From assembly GCF_041915215.1 (NCBI RefSeq), contig NZ_JAYSBV010000002.1: a DNA stretch of 64,000 bases, one strand, 5' to 3'. Below the pieces are notes generated by a model. The model did not search any database. It saw nothing but the letters and a program-made list of their open reading frames with translations, and was not told the DNA's origin. Shown piece by piece: positions 44,763-55,559 of the stretch. Every line of letters begins with the position of its first letter. Position 1 is the stretch's first letter. The translations under genes and the position numbers were made by a program. The DNA comes from Zoogloea sp021286885 (GTDB lineage: Bacteria > Pseudomonadota > Gammaproteobacteria > Burkholderiales > Rhodocyclaceae).

Positions 44763-45293
44763 TCAGGCGGGCATGTAGAGGGGATACAGGGTTTCCTCTT
44801 CGCGCTTGATGCGCTCCACCAGCACCTTGCCGATGCCATCCAGTTCGTGGGCAAACTGGGGCAGCAACTCGGGGTGTTCAGCGAGGTAGCGGTAGCGTTC
44901 GAGGAAGGCCACCACCGCCTTGCCGATGTCGTCCATCTCGTGCCGGAAGCTGTGCATCAGCTCGTGACTGGTGGGGTCGGACGCCAGGGCATGCTCCAGG
45001 TAGATGTAGAGCCGCACGTTCTCACTCAGCAGATGGCCATGCAGGGTGTGGCGGAAGTCTTCCAGCAGCTCGGCACAGCGGGGCAGATCCTGGGCCGCAA
45101 TCGCCGCCTTGATCCCGGCAAAAACCCGCAGCAACTCCCGGTGATCGTGCTTGAACAGATCGATGATCTCCGGGTGATACTGGATCGAGGTACCAGGCGC
45201 CACCACCGGCGCGGGGGCTGCCGGCGCGGGTGTCGGCCGGGGGGCAGCACTTTCTTTGGCGTGCTTGCCGAAAATCAGGTCCAGCAGAAACAT
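44763..45293 (-). CDS. hemerythrin-domain protein
   Basis: The 176-aa protein has a Pro/Ala-rich N-terminal segment (to about 36) and a four-helix hemerythrin HHE domain with spaced His and Glu ligands (FKHDHREL, FRHTLHGHLLSEN, HSFRHEMDD, FAHELDG). Such domains carry a di-iron site that binds O2 or NO or repairs iron centres. The promoter contains a perfect Dnr/FNR-type palindrome, which points to induction by low oxygen or nitric oxide. Confidence 0.88.
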   Translation of the reverse strand: MFLLDLIFGKHAKESAAPRPTPAPAAPAPVVAPGTSIQYHPEIIDLFKHDHRELLRVFAGIKAAIAAQDLPRCAELLEDFRHTLHGHLLSENVRLYIYLEHALASDPTSHELMHSFRHEMDDIGKAVVAFLERYRYLAEHPELLPQFAHELDGIGKVLVERIKREEETLYPLYMPA

Positions 45294-45347
45294 GATGTGC
45301 TCCTCGCAAAGGGGGGTGCGTCCGCCCTGGTAACATTGTTTTACATC

Positions 45348-45353
45348 ATCATA
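45348..45353 (-). promoter_or_regulatory. -10 element of the hemerythrin promoter
   Basis: TATGAT on the minus strand (45353-45348) predicts a start near 45341. This puts the TTGAC-N4-GTCAA palindrome at about -42, the class II position for FNR/CRP-family activators. Confidence 0.6.
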
Positions 45354-45376
45354 ATCCCAAGGGGCTAAGACGCAGT

Positions 45377-45390
45377 TTGACGACCGTCAA
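45377..45390. promoter_or_regulatory. Dnr/FNR-family binding site TTGAC-N4-GTCAA
   Basis: TTGACGACCGTCAA is a perfect dyad, extended by one more T/A pair on each side. Arms of TTGAC are typical of NO-responsive Dnr/NnrR-type sites, whereas TTGAT is typical of FNR itself. It lies about 90 bp upstream of the hemerythrin start and downstream of the hrpA stop. Confidence 0.75.
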
Positions 45391-45420
45391 AGCCTTGCCA
45401 GAAGCATATTCACACCCGCA

Positions 45421-48400
45421 TCAGCGGGGGCGGCTTTCCCAGATTTTTTGCAAACGTTTTACCGATACGGGCATGGGCGTCTTCAATTCCTGGGCAAACA
45501 GGCCCACCCGCAGCTCCTCCAGCAGCCAGCGGAACTCCTCCAGTTGCGGGTCGCGCACGCCGGCCTTCACCTTGGCCAGCCACTCGCGCTCAAACACCTG
45601 GGCCAGGCCCTTCCACTCGGCCATCAGCTGGGCATCCCGGCTGGGGTTGTTGCGCAGCTTGTCGACCCGCACCGAAGCACCTTTCAGGTAGCGCGGCGTC
45701 TGGGCGAGGCGTTCGTAGGGCTGGGCCACCAGGAAGTTCTTGGGCATCAGCCGGGCCACCTGGGCATTGATGTCGGCCACCACCTCGGGGAAGGTCTTGA
45801 GGCCCGCCACCCGCTTGCTGAGGGTGGCGTGCTCGGCGATCAGTTGGCCCACCAGGCGCATCAGCTCCTGGGCCACCAGGGTGATGCGCGGCTTGGCCTC
45901 CTGGCAGCGGCGCGCAAAGGCCTCGGCATCGGCAGGCCAGGGCTCCTGCAGGCAGCAACGCTCCAGGGTGGCCGTCACCAGTTGGGCCTTGAGTTCAGCC
46001 TCGGTGCCGTAGCTAATGAACTGGAGCGCCAGTTCGCGGATGCCCGGCAGCTTCTCGATGGCCTTCACCTGGGCCGACAGCTCCAGCGCAAACAGCCGCG
46101 CCAGGCCGCCCCGGTGGATGCGCGCCGCCTCTTCGGGGGTGTCGTAGGGGCGCAGGGAGACGCTCGCACCGTCGTCGTGCAGGGCCGGGAAGCCGATGAT
46201 GTCGCGCCCGGCCACCTTCACCTCCAGCAGCTCCGGCAGGGGGCCAAAGCTCCAGCCAGTGAAACCCGCCAGCTGGGGCGTATTCTGGGCCGGCGCCGGG
46301 GCTGCCGCTGCCGGGGCCGGAGCTCCAGCGCCCTTGCGCGGGGCAGGCGGAACCGGCGTATCGGCGGCGGGCAGGATGCGGGCGTTCTGGAAGCGGGCGG
46401 CCACCTGATCCTTGAAGCGAGTGCGCAGCTCCGACAGGTTGCGGGACTGGCCCAGCACCCGGCCATGCTCGTCCTGCACCCGGAAGTTCATGAAGCAGTG
46501 GGGATTCAGGTTTTCAAGCCGGAAGCTTTCCATGGGCAGCTTGAGGGACACCCGCTCCTCCACAAAGCGCTGGAGCGCCTTGAGCAGCGGATCATCCTGC
46601 TCGAACTCGCCCGCCTCGTAGCGCTCCATGAAGGCCGCCGCACTCTCGGCCATGGGTTGCAGCCGGTGGCGGTGCTTCTGGGGCACGGTGCGCAGTAGGG
46701 CTGTGATCTTTTCTTCGAGCAGGCCCGGCACCAGCCATTCACAGCGATGCACCGGAATCTGGTTGAGCATGGCCAGGGGCACGGTGAGCGTCACCCCATC
46801 ATCGGCCTCGCCCGGTTCGTGCAGATAACCCAGCTTGAGCTTCTGGCCCAGCACTTCCAGGTGGGCCGGGAAGCGGTCGGTGGTGATCCCTTCCGCATCG
46901 TGGCGCATGAGCTGGTCGCGGGTGAGCTGGAGGCACTTGGGCGCCTTTTTCTCGGCCCCCTTGCGCCAGGCCTCAAAGCTCGCCAGATCCACCACCTCGG
47001 CGGGGATCTTGGCATCGTAGAAGGCGTAGATCAGCTCCTCATCCACCAGCACATCGGGGCGGCGGGACTTGTGCTCCAGGCGCTCGATTTCGGCCACCAG
47101 GCGGCGGTTATGGGCCAGGAAGGCCATGCCCCGGGCCGGGCCTTCGGCAATTTCGCCCTGGACCAGGCCTTCGCGGATCAGCAATTCCCGGCACAGGGCC
47201 GGGTCGGTGTCCCGATAACCCACGCCCCGGCGCGGATACACCGTCAGCCCATACAAGGTGCCCCGCTCCCAGGCGCGCACCGCGCCGCTGGTCTTGGACC
47301 AGTGGGGTTCAAACAGCTGGCGCTTGAGCAGGTGGCTGCCCACTTCTTCAAGCCATTCGGGTTCGATGCGGGCCAGGCAGCGGCCAAACAACCGGGAGGT
47401 ATCCACCAACTCGGCCACCATGATCCACTTGCCTGCCTTCTTGGCCAGGCTGGAGCCCGGATGGGGCCAGAACTTGATGCCCCGGGCGCCCAGATAGCTG
47501 CCCGCCGCCGGCCCGCTGGCGTCTTCGATCTTGCAGCCCAGGTGGCCCAGCAGGCCGGCCAGGAGGGCCTTGTGGATCGCATCGTAGCTGGCGGGCTCGG
47601 TGTTCTCGGCCCAGCCGTGTTCGGCGCACAGGGCGTGGAGCTGGCCGTGCACGTCGCGCCATTCCCGCAGGCGCAGCCAGGACATGAAGTTCTGCTTGCA
47701 CCAGGCCTTTTGCTTGCTGGAGCTTTCGTGGCGCAGCACCTCGTCCCAGGCCTTCCAGAGGTTCCAGTACCACAGGAATTCGGATTTCTGTTCATGCTCC
47801 GCCCCCCTGAAGCGGGCGTGGGCCTGGTCGGCGGCGGCCTGGCGCTCGGGGGGGCGTTCGCGCACGTCCTGGGTTGAGAGCGCAGCGGCGATTACCAGCA
47901 CTTCCTTGAGGGCGCCCCGCTCCCGGGCGGCCAGGATCATGCGCCCGATCTTCGGGTCCAGGGGCAGCTTGGCCAGTTCACGGCCCACCGGGGTCAGGGC
48001 CATGCGCCCCTCGCCCTCCTGCTCCTCCACCGCGCCCAGTTCGGCCAGGAGCTGGTAGCCATCGGCCACCATGCGCGGCAGGGGCGGGTCGATGAAGGGG
48101 AATTCGGCCACATCCCCCAGGCGCAGGGACTTCATGCGCAGGATCACCCCGGCCAGGGACGAGCGCAGGATTTCGGGGTCGGTGTGGGCGGGACGCTTGT
48201 TGAAATCGTCCTCGTCGTAGAGCCGGAAGCAGATCCCGTCACTCACCCGACCACAGCGCCCGGCCCGCTGGCGAGCGGCGGACTGGGCCACCTTTTCAAC
48301 CTGGAGCTGCTCCACCTTGTTGCGGTGGGAGTAGCGCTTGATCCGGGCGAGGCCGGTATCCACCACGTAGCGGATGCCCGGCACGGTGAGGGAGGTTTCG

Positions 48401-49506
48401 GCCACGTTGGTGGCCAGCACCACCCGGCGCCCCTTGGAGGCGGCAAACACCCGGGCCTGCTCCTGGGCCGACTGGCGCGCAAACAGGGGCAGGATTTCGG
48501 TGCCAGCCGCGTGATGGGCCTTGCGCAGGGCTTCGGCGGCCTCGCGGATCTCCCGCTCGCCGGGCAGAAACACCAGCACGTCGCCGGGGCCGCTGCGGTG
48601 GGCTTCGTCCACCGCATCCACCAGGGCATCGTACAGATCCCGGTCCGGCCCCCGCTCGGGGCGCGGCGCTTCGCCCGGGCGGGCGGGCTTGGGCGCGTCC
48701 CGCTCCACCGGGCGATAACGCAGTTCGATGGGGTACAGCCGGCCCGACACCTCGATCACCGGGGCGGGCTTGTCTTCGGTGCCAAAGTGGCGCGCAAAGC
48801 GCTCTGCGTCCAGGGTGGCCGAGGTGACGATGAGCTTCAGATCAGGCCGTTTGGCCAGGAGCTGGCGCAGGTAGCCGAGCAGGAAGTCGATGTTCAGGCT
48901 GCGCTCGTGGGCCTCGTCGATGATGAGGGTGTCGTAGGCCGAGAGCAGCGGATCCCCCTGGGTTTCGGCCAGCAGGATGCCGTCGGTCATGAGCTTGATG
49001 TAGCTCTGGGGGCTGAGCCGGTCGGTGAACCGGATTTTGTAGCCCACGGTGCTCCCCAGCTCGCTCTTGAGCTCGTGGGCAATGCGGCTGGCGGTGGCCC
49101 GGGCGGCAATCCGGCGTGGCTGGGTGTGGCCGATCAGGCCCGCCACCCCGCGCCCCAGCTCCAGGCAGATCTTGGGCAACTGGGTGGTTTTACCGGAGCC
49201 GGTCTCGCCACACACGATCACCACCTGGTGGGCGCGGATTGCAGCGGCGATCTCTTCCCGGCGTTGGTTAACCGGCAGATCTTCCGGAAAATCGGGCCGG
49301 GGGCAGGCCTGGGCGCGGGCCTCGCGCTTCTCCACAGACTGGCGGATACGGGCGGCCAGGGCCTCGGGCAGGGCTTCCAGGCTGCGGGGCCGCTCAGGCA
49401 GGCGGCGCAGATCCCGGCGCAGGCCGGGCCGGTCGACGCTCATGCACTGTTCGAGCAGGGAATAGGGATCTGTCCGGCCAGCGGGCCGGTGGCGAGGGCT
49501 GTTCAT
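45421..49506 (-). CDS. hrpA: ATP-dependent RNA helicase HrpA
   Basis: HrpA is a large DEAH-box helicase that in E. coli resolves stalled or collided ribosomes. The 1361-aa protein has Walker A GETGSGKTT (from residue 100), DEAH in the next block (IIDEAHERSLNID), motif III SATLDAERF and motif VI QRAGRCGR, then winged-helix, ratchet, OB and the long HrpA-specific C-terminal region. ATG 49506 (MNSPRH) is chosen because the following LLEQC...DR block aligns with the E. coli N-terminus. MSVDRP at 49443 is an alternative. Confidence 0.93.
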   Translation of the reverse strand: MNSPRHRPAGRTDPYSLLEQCMSVDRPGLRRDLRRLPERPRSLEALPEALAARIRQSVEKREARAQACPRPDFPEDLPVNQRREEIAAAIRAHQVVIVCGETGSGKTTQLPKICLELGRGVAGLIGHTQPRRIAARATASRIAHELKSELGSTVGYKIRFTDRLSPQSYIKLMTDGILLAETQGDPLLSAYDTLIIDEAHERSLNIDFLLGYLRQLLAKRPDLKLIVTSATLDAERFARHFGTEDKPAPVIEVSGRLYPIELRYRPVERDAPKPARPGEAPRPERGPDRDLYDALVDAVDEAHRSGPGDVLVFLPGEREIREAAEALRKAHHAAGTEILPLFARQSAQEQARVFAASKGRRVVLATNVAETSLTVPGIRYVVDTGLARIKRYSHRNKVEQLQVEKVAQSAARQRAGRCGRVSDGICFRLYDEDDFNKRPAHTDPEILRSSLAGVILRMKSLRLGDVAEFPFIDPPLPRMVADGYQLLAELGAVEEQEGEGRMALTPVGRELAKLPLDPKIGRMILAARERGALKEVLVIAAALSTQDVRERPPERQAAADQAHARFRGAEHEQKSEFLWYWNLWKAWDEVLRHESSSKQKAWCKQNFMSWLRLREWRDVHGQLHALCAEHGWAENTEPASYDAIHKALLAGLLGHLGCKIEDASGPAAGSYLGARGIKFWPHPGSSLAKKAGKWIMVAELVDTSRLFGRCLARIEPEWLEEVGSHLLKRQLFEPHWSKTSGAVRAWERGTLYGLTVYPRRGVGYRDTDPALCRELLIREGLVQGEIAEGPARGMAFLAHNRRLVAEIERLEHKSRRPDVLVDEELIYAFYDAKIPAEVVDLASFEAWRKGAEKKAPKCLQLTRDQLMRHDAEGITTDRFPAHLEVLGQKLKLGYLHEPGEADDGVTLTVPLAMLNQIPVHRCEWLVPGLLEEKITALLRTVPQKHRHRLQPMAESAAAFMERYEAGEFEQDDPLLKALQRFVEERVSLKLPMESFRLENLNPHCFMNFRVQDEHGRVLGQSRNLSELRTRFKDQVAARFQNARILPAADTPVPPAPRKGAGAPAPAAAAPAPAQNTPQLAGFTGWSFGPLPELLEVKVAGRDIIGFPALHDDGASVSLRPYDTPEEAARIHRGGLARLFALELSAQVKAIEKLPGIRELALQFISYGTEAELKAQLVTATLERCCLQEPWPADAEAFARRCQEAKPRITLVAQELMRLVGQLIAEHATLSKRVAGLKTFPEVVADINAQVARLMPKNFLVAQPYERLAQTPRYLKGASVRVDKLRNNPSRDAQLMAEWKGLAQVFEREWLAKVKAGVRDPQLEEFRWLLEELRVGLFAQELKTPMPVSVKRLQKIWESRPR

Positions 49507-49639
49507 GGGAAGGACGACGGGCGAAAGACTGGGCGACAAACAACAGGATGACCGGATCGGCGGCCCGATACGGGCCCCGGGGGGCGATTCTACCGGAAAG
49601 CGCTCCCCCGCCCCCCTGGCCGGGCTGCGCATTTTGCCC

Positions 49640-49667
49640 TCAAGCCGCTGGAAACTTTGGCCGATAG
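49640..49667 (+). promoter_or_regulatory. sigma-28 (FliA)-like promoter
   Basis: TCAAG (49640-49644), 15 bp, then GCCGATAG (49660-49667). This resembles FliA promoters (TCAAG/TAAAG-type -35 and GCCGATAA -10), with seven of eight -10 matches. The start would be near 49675, leaving a leader of about 45 bases with GGAG before ATG 49720. It would place the following signalling operon in the motility regulon. Confidence 0.45.
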
Positions 49668-49719
49668 GGCTCATGCCGATTTCTACACGCTACAAGCCTG
49701 AGGGCGCCCCGGAGACATC

Positions 49720-51252
49720 ATGGACAGTTCCCCTCATCTGCTTTATCAGCCTCGCTACGACTGCCGCACTGGCCAGCTGGTGGGTGCCCGACTTCACCTG
49801 GAGCACCCCGAGCGGCCAGACAGCCTGGTACTGGTTGATGCCAGCCCCCAGCATCTGACCCGCCTAGAAACCGCGATGCATCAGCTCCGGGACTGGCAAC
49901 ACACCCATGCCCGCCCCCTGGCCCTGAGCGTGGGTTGCACTCAGGAGGCGCTGGTCGACCCGGCGCTGCAAAGCTGCGTGAGCCGCCTGCTGCTGGCCGA
50001 CGGCATCAGTGGGAGCAATCTCGAACTCAACATTCTGAGCGCCCTGCGCAACTTCGATGCCACCACCGCCCATGCACTCCAGCACCTGAAGGGGCTGGGG
50101 CTGCGCTTCGGGATCAACTCTGCCAGCCAGACCAATGTCCGGCTGGCCTGGACACGGCGCATGCCCCTGGATTTCATGGAGGTCCCGGCGGGCATGATCC
50201 AGGATGTGGCCACCGACCCGGAAGGCGTGGCGATTGTCCGGGCCCTCATCAGCCGGGCCCACAAACTGGGCATTCAGGTGAGCGCCAAGGGTGTGCACCA
50301 GACCCTGAATGCCAGCATCCTGGTGGCCAATGGCTGCGACTTCATCCAGGGCCCCCTGATGGGCGCTCCGATGCCAGCAGCCGACTTCGATGCGCTGCTG
50401 GCCCAGGGCCAGGGGCTGGACCCCAGCCTGCTCGGCGGCCCCAGCCCGGAGCGCACCTTGCTGCTGGTGGATGATGAAGAAAACATTCTCTCCTCCCTGC
50501 GCCGCCTGCTGCGCCGGGAGGGCTACACCATTCTTACCGCCGTGGGTGGGCACAAGGGGCTGGAGGTGCTGGCCACCCACCAGGTGGACGTGATCATTTC
50601 CGACCAGCGCATGCCGGGCATGACCGGCGTCGAGTTCCTGCGCAAGGCCAAGGATATGCAACCCAATTCGGTGCGCATGGTGCTCTCCGGTTATACCGAC
50701 CTGCAATCGGTGACGGATGCGATCAACGAAGGGGCCATTTACAAGTTTCTGACCAAGCCCTGGGACGATGCGATGCTGCGGGCCAACATCGAGGAGGCCT
50801 TCCGACGCAAGGCCCTGTCTGATGAAAACAATCGGCTGGGCGAACAGGTGCACAACGCCAACCGGGAGCTGGCGCTGATGAACGAGCGCCTGCAAAGCGT
50901 GGTGGCCGAACGGGAACGCCGCCTCAGCATAGAAGAGGCTGCCCTCAACCTGGCCCAGGAAGCCCTGGCCGCCCTGCCGATTCCAATCCTGGGCATCGAT
51001 CCGGGCGGGTTGATCGCCTTCGCCAATCCGGCCGCCGACGCCCTGTTCCCCCTGTCTGCACCGCTCATCGGCCTGCAGGCCGAAACCAGCCTGCCGACAG
51101 AGGTGCGGGACTGCCTGAATACCTCGGAAACCACGCCCTTGCGCCTGAATGGACACAGCTTCCAGGTGCGAGCCCACCCCCTCGGCGCCAGCCCCGAGGC
51201 ACCGCCTCGGGGCACCCTGCTGAGCTTCATCCCTGAAGGGGTTGCCCCATGA
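49720..51252 (+). CDS. degenerate EAL-REC-PAS signalling protein
   Basis: The 510-aa protein has an EAL-like domain (1 to about 230) without catalytic residues. The EAL position reads GARLHLEH, the DDFG loop reads GINSAS, and AEGVE reads AKGVH; GCDFIQGPLMG remains as the fold marker. A receiver domain follows (about 246-365; LVDDEEN, phospho-Asp295 in ISDQRMPG, Lys in TKPWDD), then a coiled coil (370-410) and a PAS-like end. The EAL part probably senses or binds and does not hydrolyse c-di-GMP. First gene of a five-gene operon, coupled to the next by ATGA. Confidence 0.78.
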   Translation: MDSSPHLLYQPRYDCRTGQLVGARLHLEHPERPDSLVLVDASPQHLTRLETAMHQLRDWQHTHARPLALSVGCTQEALVDPALQSCVSRLLLADGISGSNLELNILSALRNFDATTAHALQHLKGLGLRFGINSASQTNVRLAWTRRMPLDFMEVPAGMIQDVATDPEGVAIVRALISRAHKLGIQVSAKGVHQTLNASILVANGCDFIQGPLMGAPMPAADFDALLAQGQGLDPSLLGGPSPERTLLLVDDEENILSSLRRLLRREGYTILTAVGGHKGLEVLATHQVDVIISDQRMPGMTGVEFLRKAKDMQPNSVRMVLSGYTDLQSVTDAINEGAIYKFLTKPWDDAMLRANIEEAFRRKALSDENNRLGEQVHNANRELALMNERLQSVVAERERRLSIEEAALNLAQEALAALPIPILGIDPGGLIAFANPAADALFPLSAPLIGLQAETSLPTEVRDCLNTSETTPLRLNGHSFQVRAHPLGASPEAPPRGTLLSFIPEGVAP

Positions 51253-51563
51253 ACACCATCCAGCTCATGCCACTGGAGGCCATCGAGTGCGGTGCCATCC
51301 TGGCCGAAGCCGTGCTGGACGCCCAGGGGCATGTGCTTCTGCCTGCAGGTCTGGCCCTGGAAACCCATCATCTGGAAGCCCTCGCACGCCGGGGGATCAC
51401 CACGCTGAGCATCCAGGCCGACACCGACGCCCAGGAGCGCGCAGCCCGCCAGGAAGCCCTGCGTCAGCGGGTGCTCTACCTGTTCCGCCACACTGCGGCA
51501 GAGCCCAGCGCCCAGGCGCTGCTGCACGCCACCCTCGCCTTTCGCCTGGAGCATCTGCAATGA
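51249..51563 (+). CDS. uncharacterised 104-aa protein of a signalling operon
   Basis: The small soluble protein starts MNTIQLMPLEAIECGAILAE and contains a pattern (GAILAEAVLDAQGHVLLPAG...LEALARRGITTLSI) that also occurs at the C-terminus of the HD-GYP protein of the same operon (PGMVLAKDLVTKEGVMLLAA). It thus looks like a stand-alone copy of a domain often attached to HD-GYP proteins. The C-terminal half is a charged helix. It overlaps both neighbours by 4 bp. Function unknown; a partner or adaptor for the HDOD or HD-GYP protein is a guess. Confidence 0.7.
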   Translation: MNTIQLMPLEAIECGAILAEAVLDAQGHVLLPAGLALETHHLEALARRGITTLSIQADTDAQERAARQEALRQRVLYLFRHTAAEPSAQALLHATLAFRLEHLQ

Positions 51564-52396
51564 CGCTGCCCTGCCTGACCGACATCACCGCCCGCATCCA
51601 GGAGCTGCCCGCCATCAGTGGTGTCACCCTGGATCTGCTGCGCAGCCTGAACGACGGGGAGGCCGACATCGACGCCCTGTCCCGGCGCATCTCCCAGGAT
51701 CAGGCCATTGCCGCCCGGGTGCTGCGGGTTGCCAATTCGCCGTTTTACGGGCTGCAGATGAAGGTGGGCAGCCTGCACGATGCGATTGTGGTACTGGGGT
51801 TCTCGACCGTGCGCTCTCTGGTGGTGGCCGCCTCGGTAGTGTGCGCCCTACCGGCCACCCACTGCCCCGGCTTTGATGCCGCACGCTTCTGGCGTCACGG
51901 GGTAGGCACGGCAGCAGCAGCCCAGGCCCTGGCCCGGGCCCTGGGACGCAACCCCGACACCTCCTTTGTGGCCGGGCTGCTCCATGACATTGGCCGGCTG
52001 GTGCTGGTGGTGCTGCTGCCCGCCGAATACGCCCGTCTGTTGCAACAATCCCGCCAGGAAGACCGGCGTTTGGTGGATGTGGAGCAGGAGGTGCTGGGGT
52101 TTGACCACGCGGGCGTGGGCGCGGCCCTCGCCCAACGCTGGAATTTTCCCGAAGCGATCCGGGAGGCCCTGGCCTACCACCATCAGCCTGATCCTGCCGC
52201 AGGCCATGGCCTGGCCAGCTTGATCCATTACGCGGATGCGATTGCCCAGGCCCTGGATCTGGATGAAGCGGAAGATAGCCAGATGCCCCATCTGGATCAG
52301 GCCGCCGTGGATGCCCTCGGGCTGGACAGACAAGCGCTGAACACCCTCCTCGCCGAGACCCGCGTCCGCTTTGACAGCTATCGCCTGATGCTTTGA
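51560..52396 (+). CDS. HDOD domain protein
   Basis: The 278-aa protein is almost entirely an HDOD domain, a non-catalytic relative of HD phosphohydrolases common in c-di-GMP and stress signalling. It has LPAISGVTLDLLRSLND, RVANSPFYGLQ and GLLHDIGRLVL (a partial HD motif), then YHHQPD. ATG 51560 overlaps the previous stop as ATGA; a longer frame starting at 51242 would run through the 104-aa gene and is rejected. Confidence 0.88.
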   Translation: MTLPCLTDITARIQELPAISGVTLDLLRSLNDGEADIDALSRRISQDQAIAARVLRVANSPFYGLQMKVGSLHDAIVVLGFSTVRSLVVAASVVCALPATHCPGFDAARFWRHGVGTAAAAQALARALGRNPDTSFVAGLLHDIGRLVLVVLLPAEYARLLQQSRQEDRRLVDVEQEVLGFDHAGVGAALAQRWNFPEAIREALAYHHQPDPAAGHGLASLIHYADAIAQALDLDEAEDSQMPHLDQAAVDALGLDRQALNTLLAETRVRFDSYRLML

Positions 52397-52401
52397 GCCC
52401 C

Positions 52402-54206
<1,805 letters not shown>

Positions 54207-54210
<4 letters not shown>

Positions 54211-55529
54211 ATGACGTATCCGCCGAGGAAACCCCGCCCTTCACCATCCTGTGCGTGGATGATGAAGCGAACATCTTGTCTGCCCTGCGTCGCCTGTTCC
54301 GCCCCCAGGGTTATACCGTCCATGTGGCCAACGGCGGCGCCGAGGGCCTGGAGCTGTTGACCCGGGAGCATGTGGATCTGGTGATTTCAGACATGCGCAT
54401 GCCCGTCATGGACGGGGCCCGCTTTCTGAGTGAGGTGCGCCAGCGCTACCCCGATACGGTACGCCTGCTGCTCACCGGCTATGCGGACATGGAATCCACC
54501 ATCGAAGCCATTAACGCGGGCCAGATCACCCGCTACATCTCCAAGCCCTGGAATGACCAGGATGTGCTGCTCACCGTACGGGAAGCCCTCGCCCGCAAAG
54601 CCCTGGAGAAAGAAAAGCAGCGCCTGGAAACCCTCGCCCAGGCCCAGAACGAGGAACTCAAAGCCCTCAACGCCAGCCTGGAGCAAAAGGTGGAGGCCCG
54701 CACCAGCGAGCTGCGGGTGGCCCACGACAAGCTCAAGCAGAACTTTCTGACCTCGATCCGGGTGTTCTCCAACCTGATCGAACTGCGCGAAGGCGTCATT
54801 TCAGGCCACTCCAAGCGCGTGGCCGATCTGGCCCGCAAAATGGCGATCCGGCTCAACTTTTCGTCCACCGACGTGCAAGACATCATGCTGGCCGGGCTGC
54901 TGCACGATGTGGGCAAGATCGGCCTGCCCGATCACCTGCTGGCCAAGCCTGTATCGCACATGACCGGCGAAGAGCTCGGGCTGCTGCGCAAGCACCCGGT
55001 CACCGGCCAGGCCGCCCTGATGGGGCTGGAAAGCCTGCGCCAGGTGGGCACCTTCATCCGCAGCCACCACGAGCGCTGGGATGGGCAAGGGTATCCCGAC
55101 CGGCTCTCGGGGCTGGCGATCCCGTTTGGCGCCCGTATCCTGACCATTGCCAACGACTACGACGGGCTGCAGATCGGCACCCTTTCTCCCCGCAAACTGC
55201 GCCAGGATGAGGCCATTGCCTTCATCCAGCAGAACCGGGGCAAGCGCTACTGCCCCCAATCGGTCGATATTTTCCTGGAAGTGCTGGGCGCACTGGAAGT
55301 GGCGACTCAACCCACCCATCTCGAACTGGCCCCGGCAGCCCTGCGCCCGGGCATGGTCCTGGCCAAGGATCTGGTGACCAAGGAAGGGGTGATGCTGCTG
55401 GCCGCCGATTTTGTACTCGAAGAAAACCTGATCCGTCAGCTGCGGGAGCTGGAAGCCACCGAAGGCACGCGCCTGGTGGTGCCCATCAAGCCCCCCGAGG
55501 CCAAAGACCCCACCGCCCGCCCAGCCTGA
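54207..55529 (+). CDS. REC-HD-GYP cyclic-di-GMP phosphodiesterase response regulator
   Basis: The 440-aa response regulator has a receiver domain (phospho-Asp62 in ISDMRMPVMDG), a coiled coil (120-175) and an HD-GYP domain with HD at 233-234 (HDVGKIG) and HHERWDGQGYP (287-297). All metal-binding and GYP residues are intact, so c-di-GMP (or cGAMP) hydrolysis is expected. The last 60 residues repeat the domain seen in the 104-aa protein. ATG 54207 overlaps the kinase stop. It is the enzymatic output of the plus-strand operon. Confidence 0.93.
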
Positions 55530-55559
55530 GGCCCAAACCCAGCAGCCCAGTTGCCCGGT

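Noticed and set aside
51242..51559. Upstream extension of the HDOD gene over the 104-aa gene
   Set aside because: Arg/Pro-rich shadow sequence; ATG 51560 has the HDOD start and an ATGA overlap.
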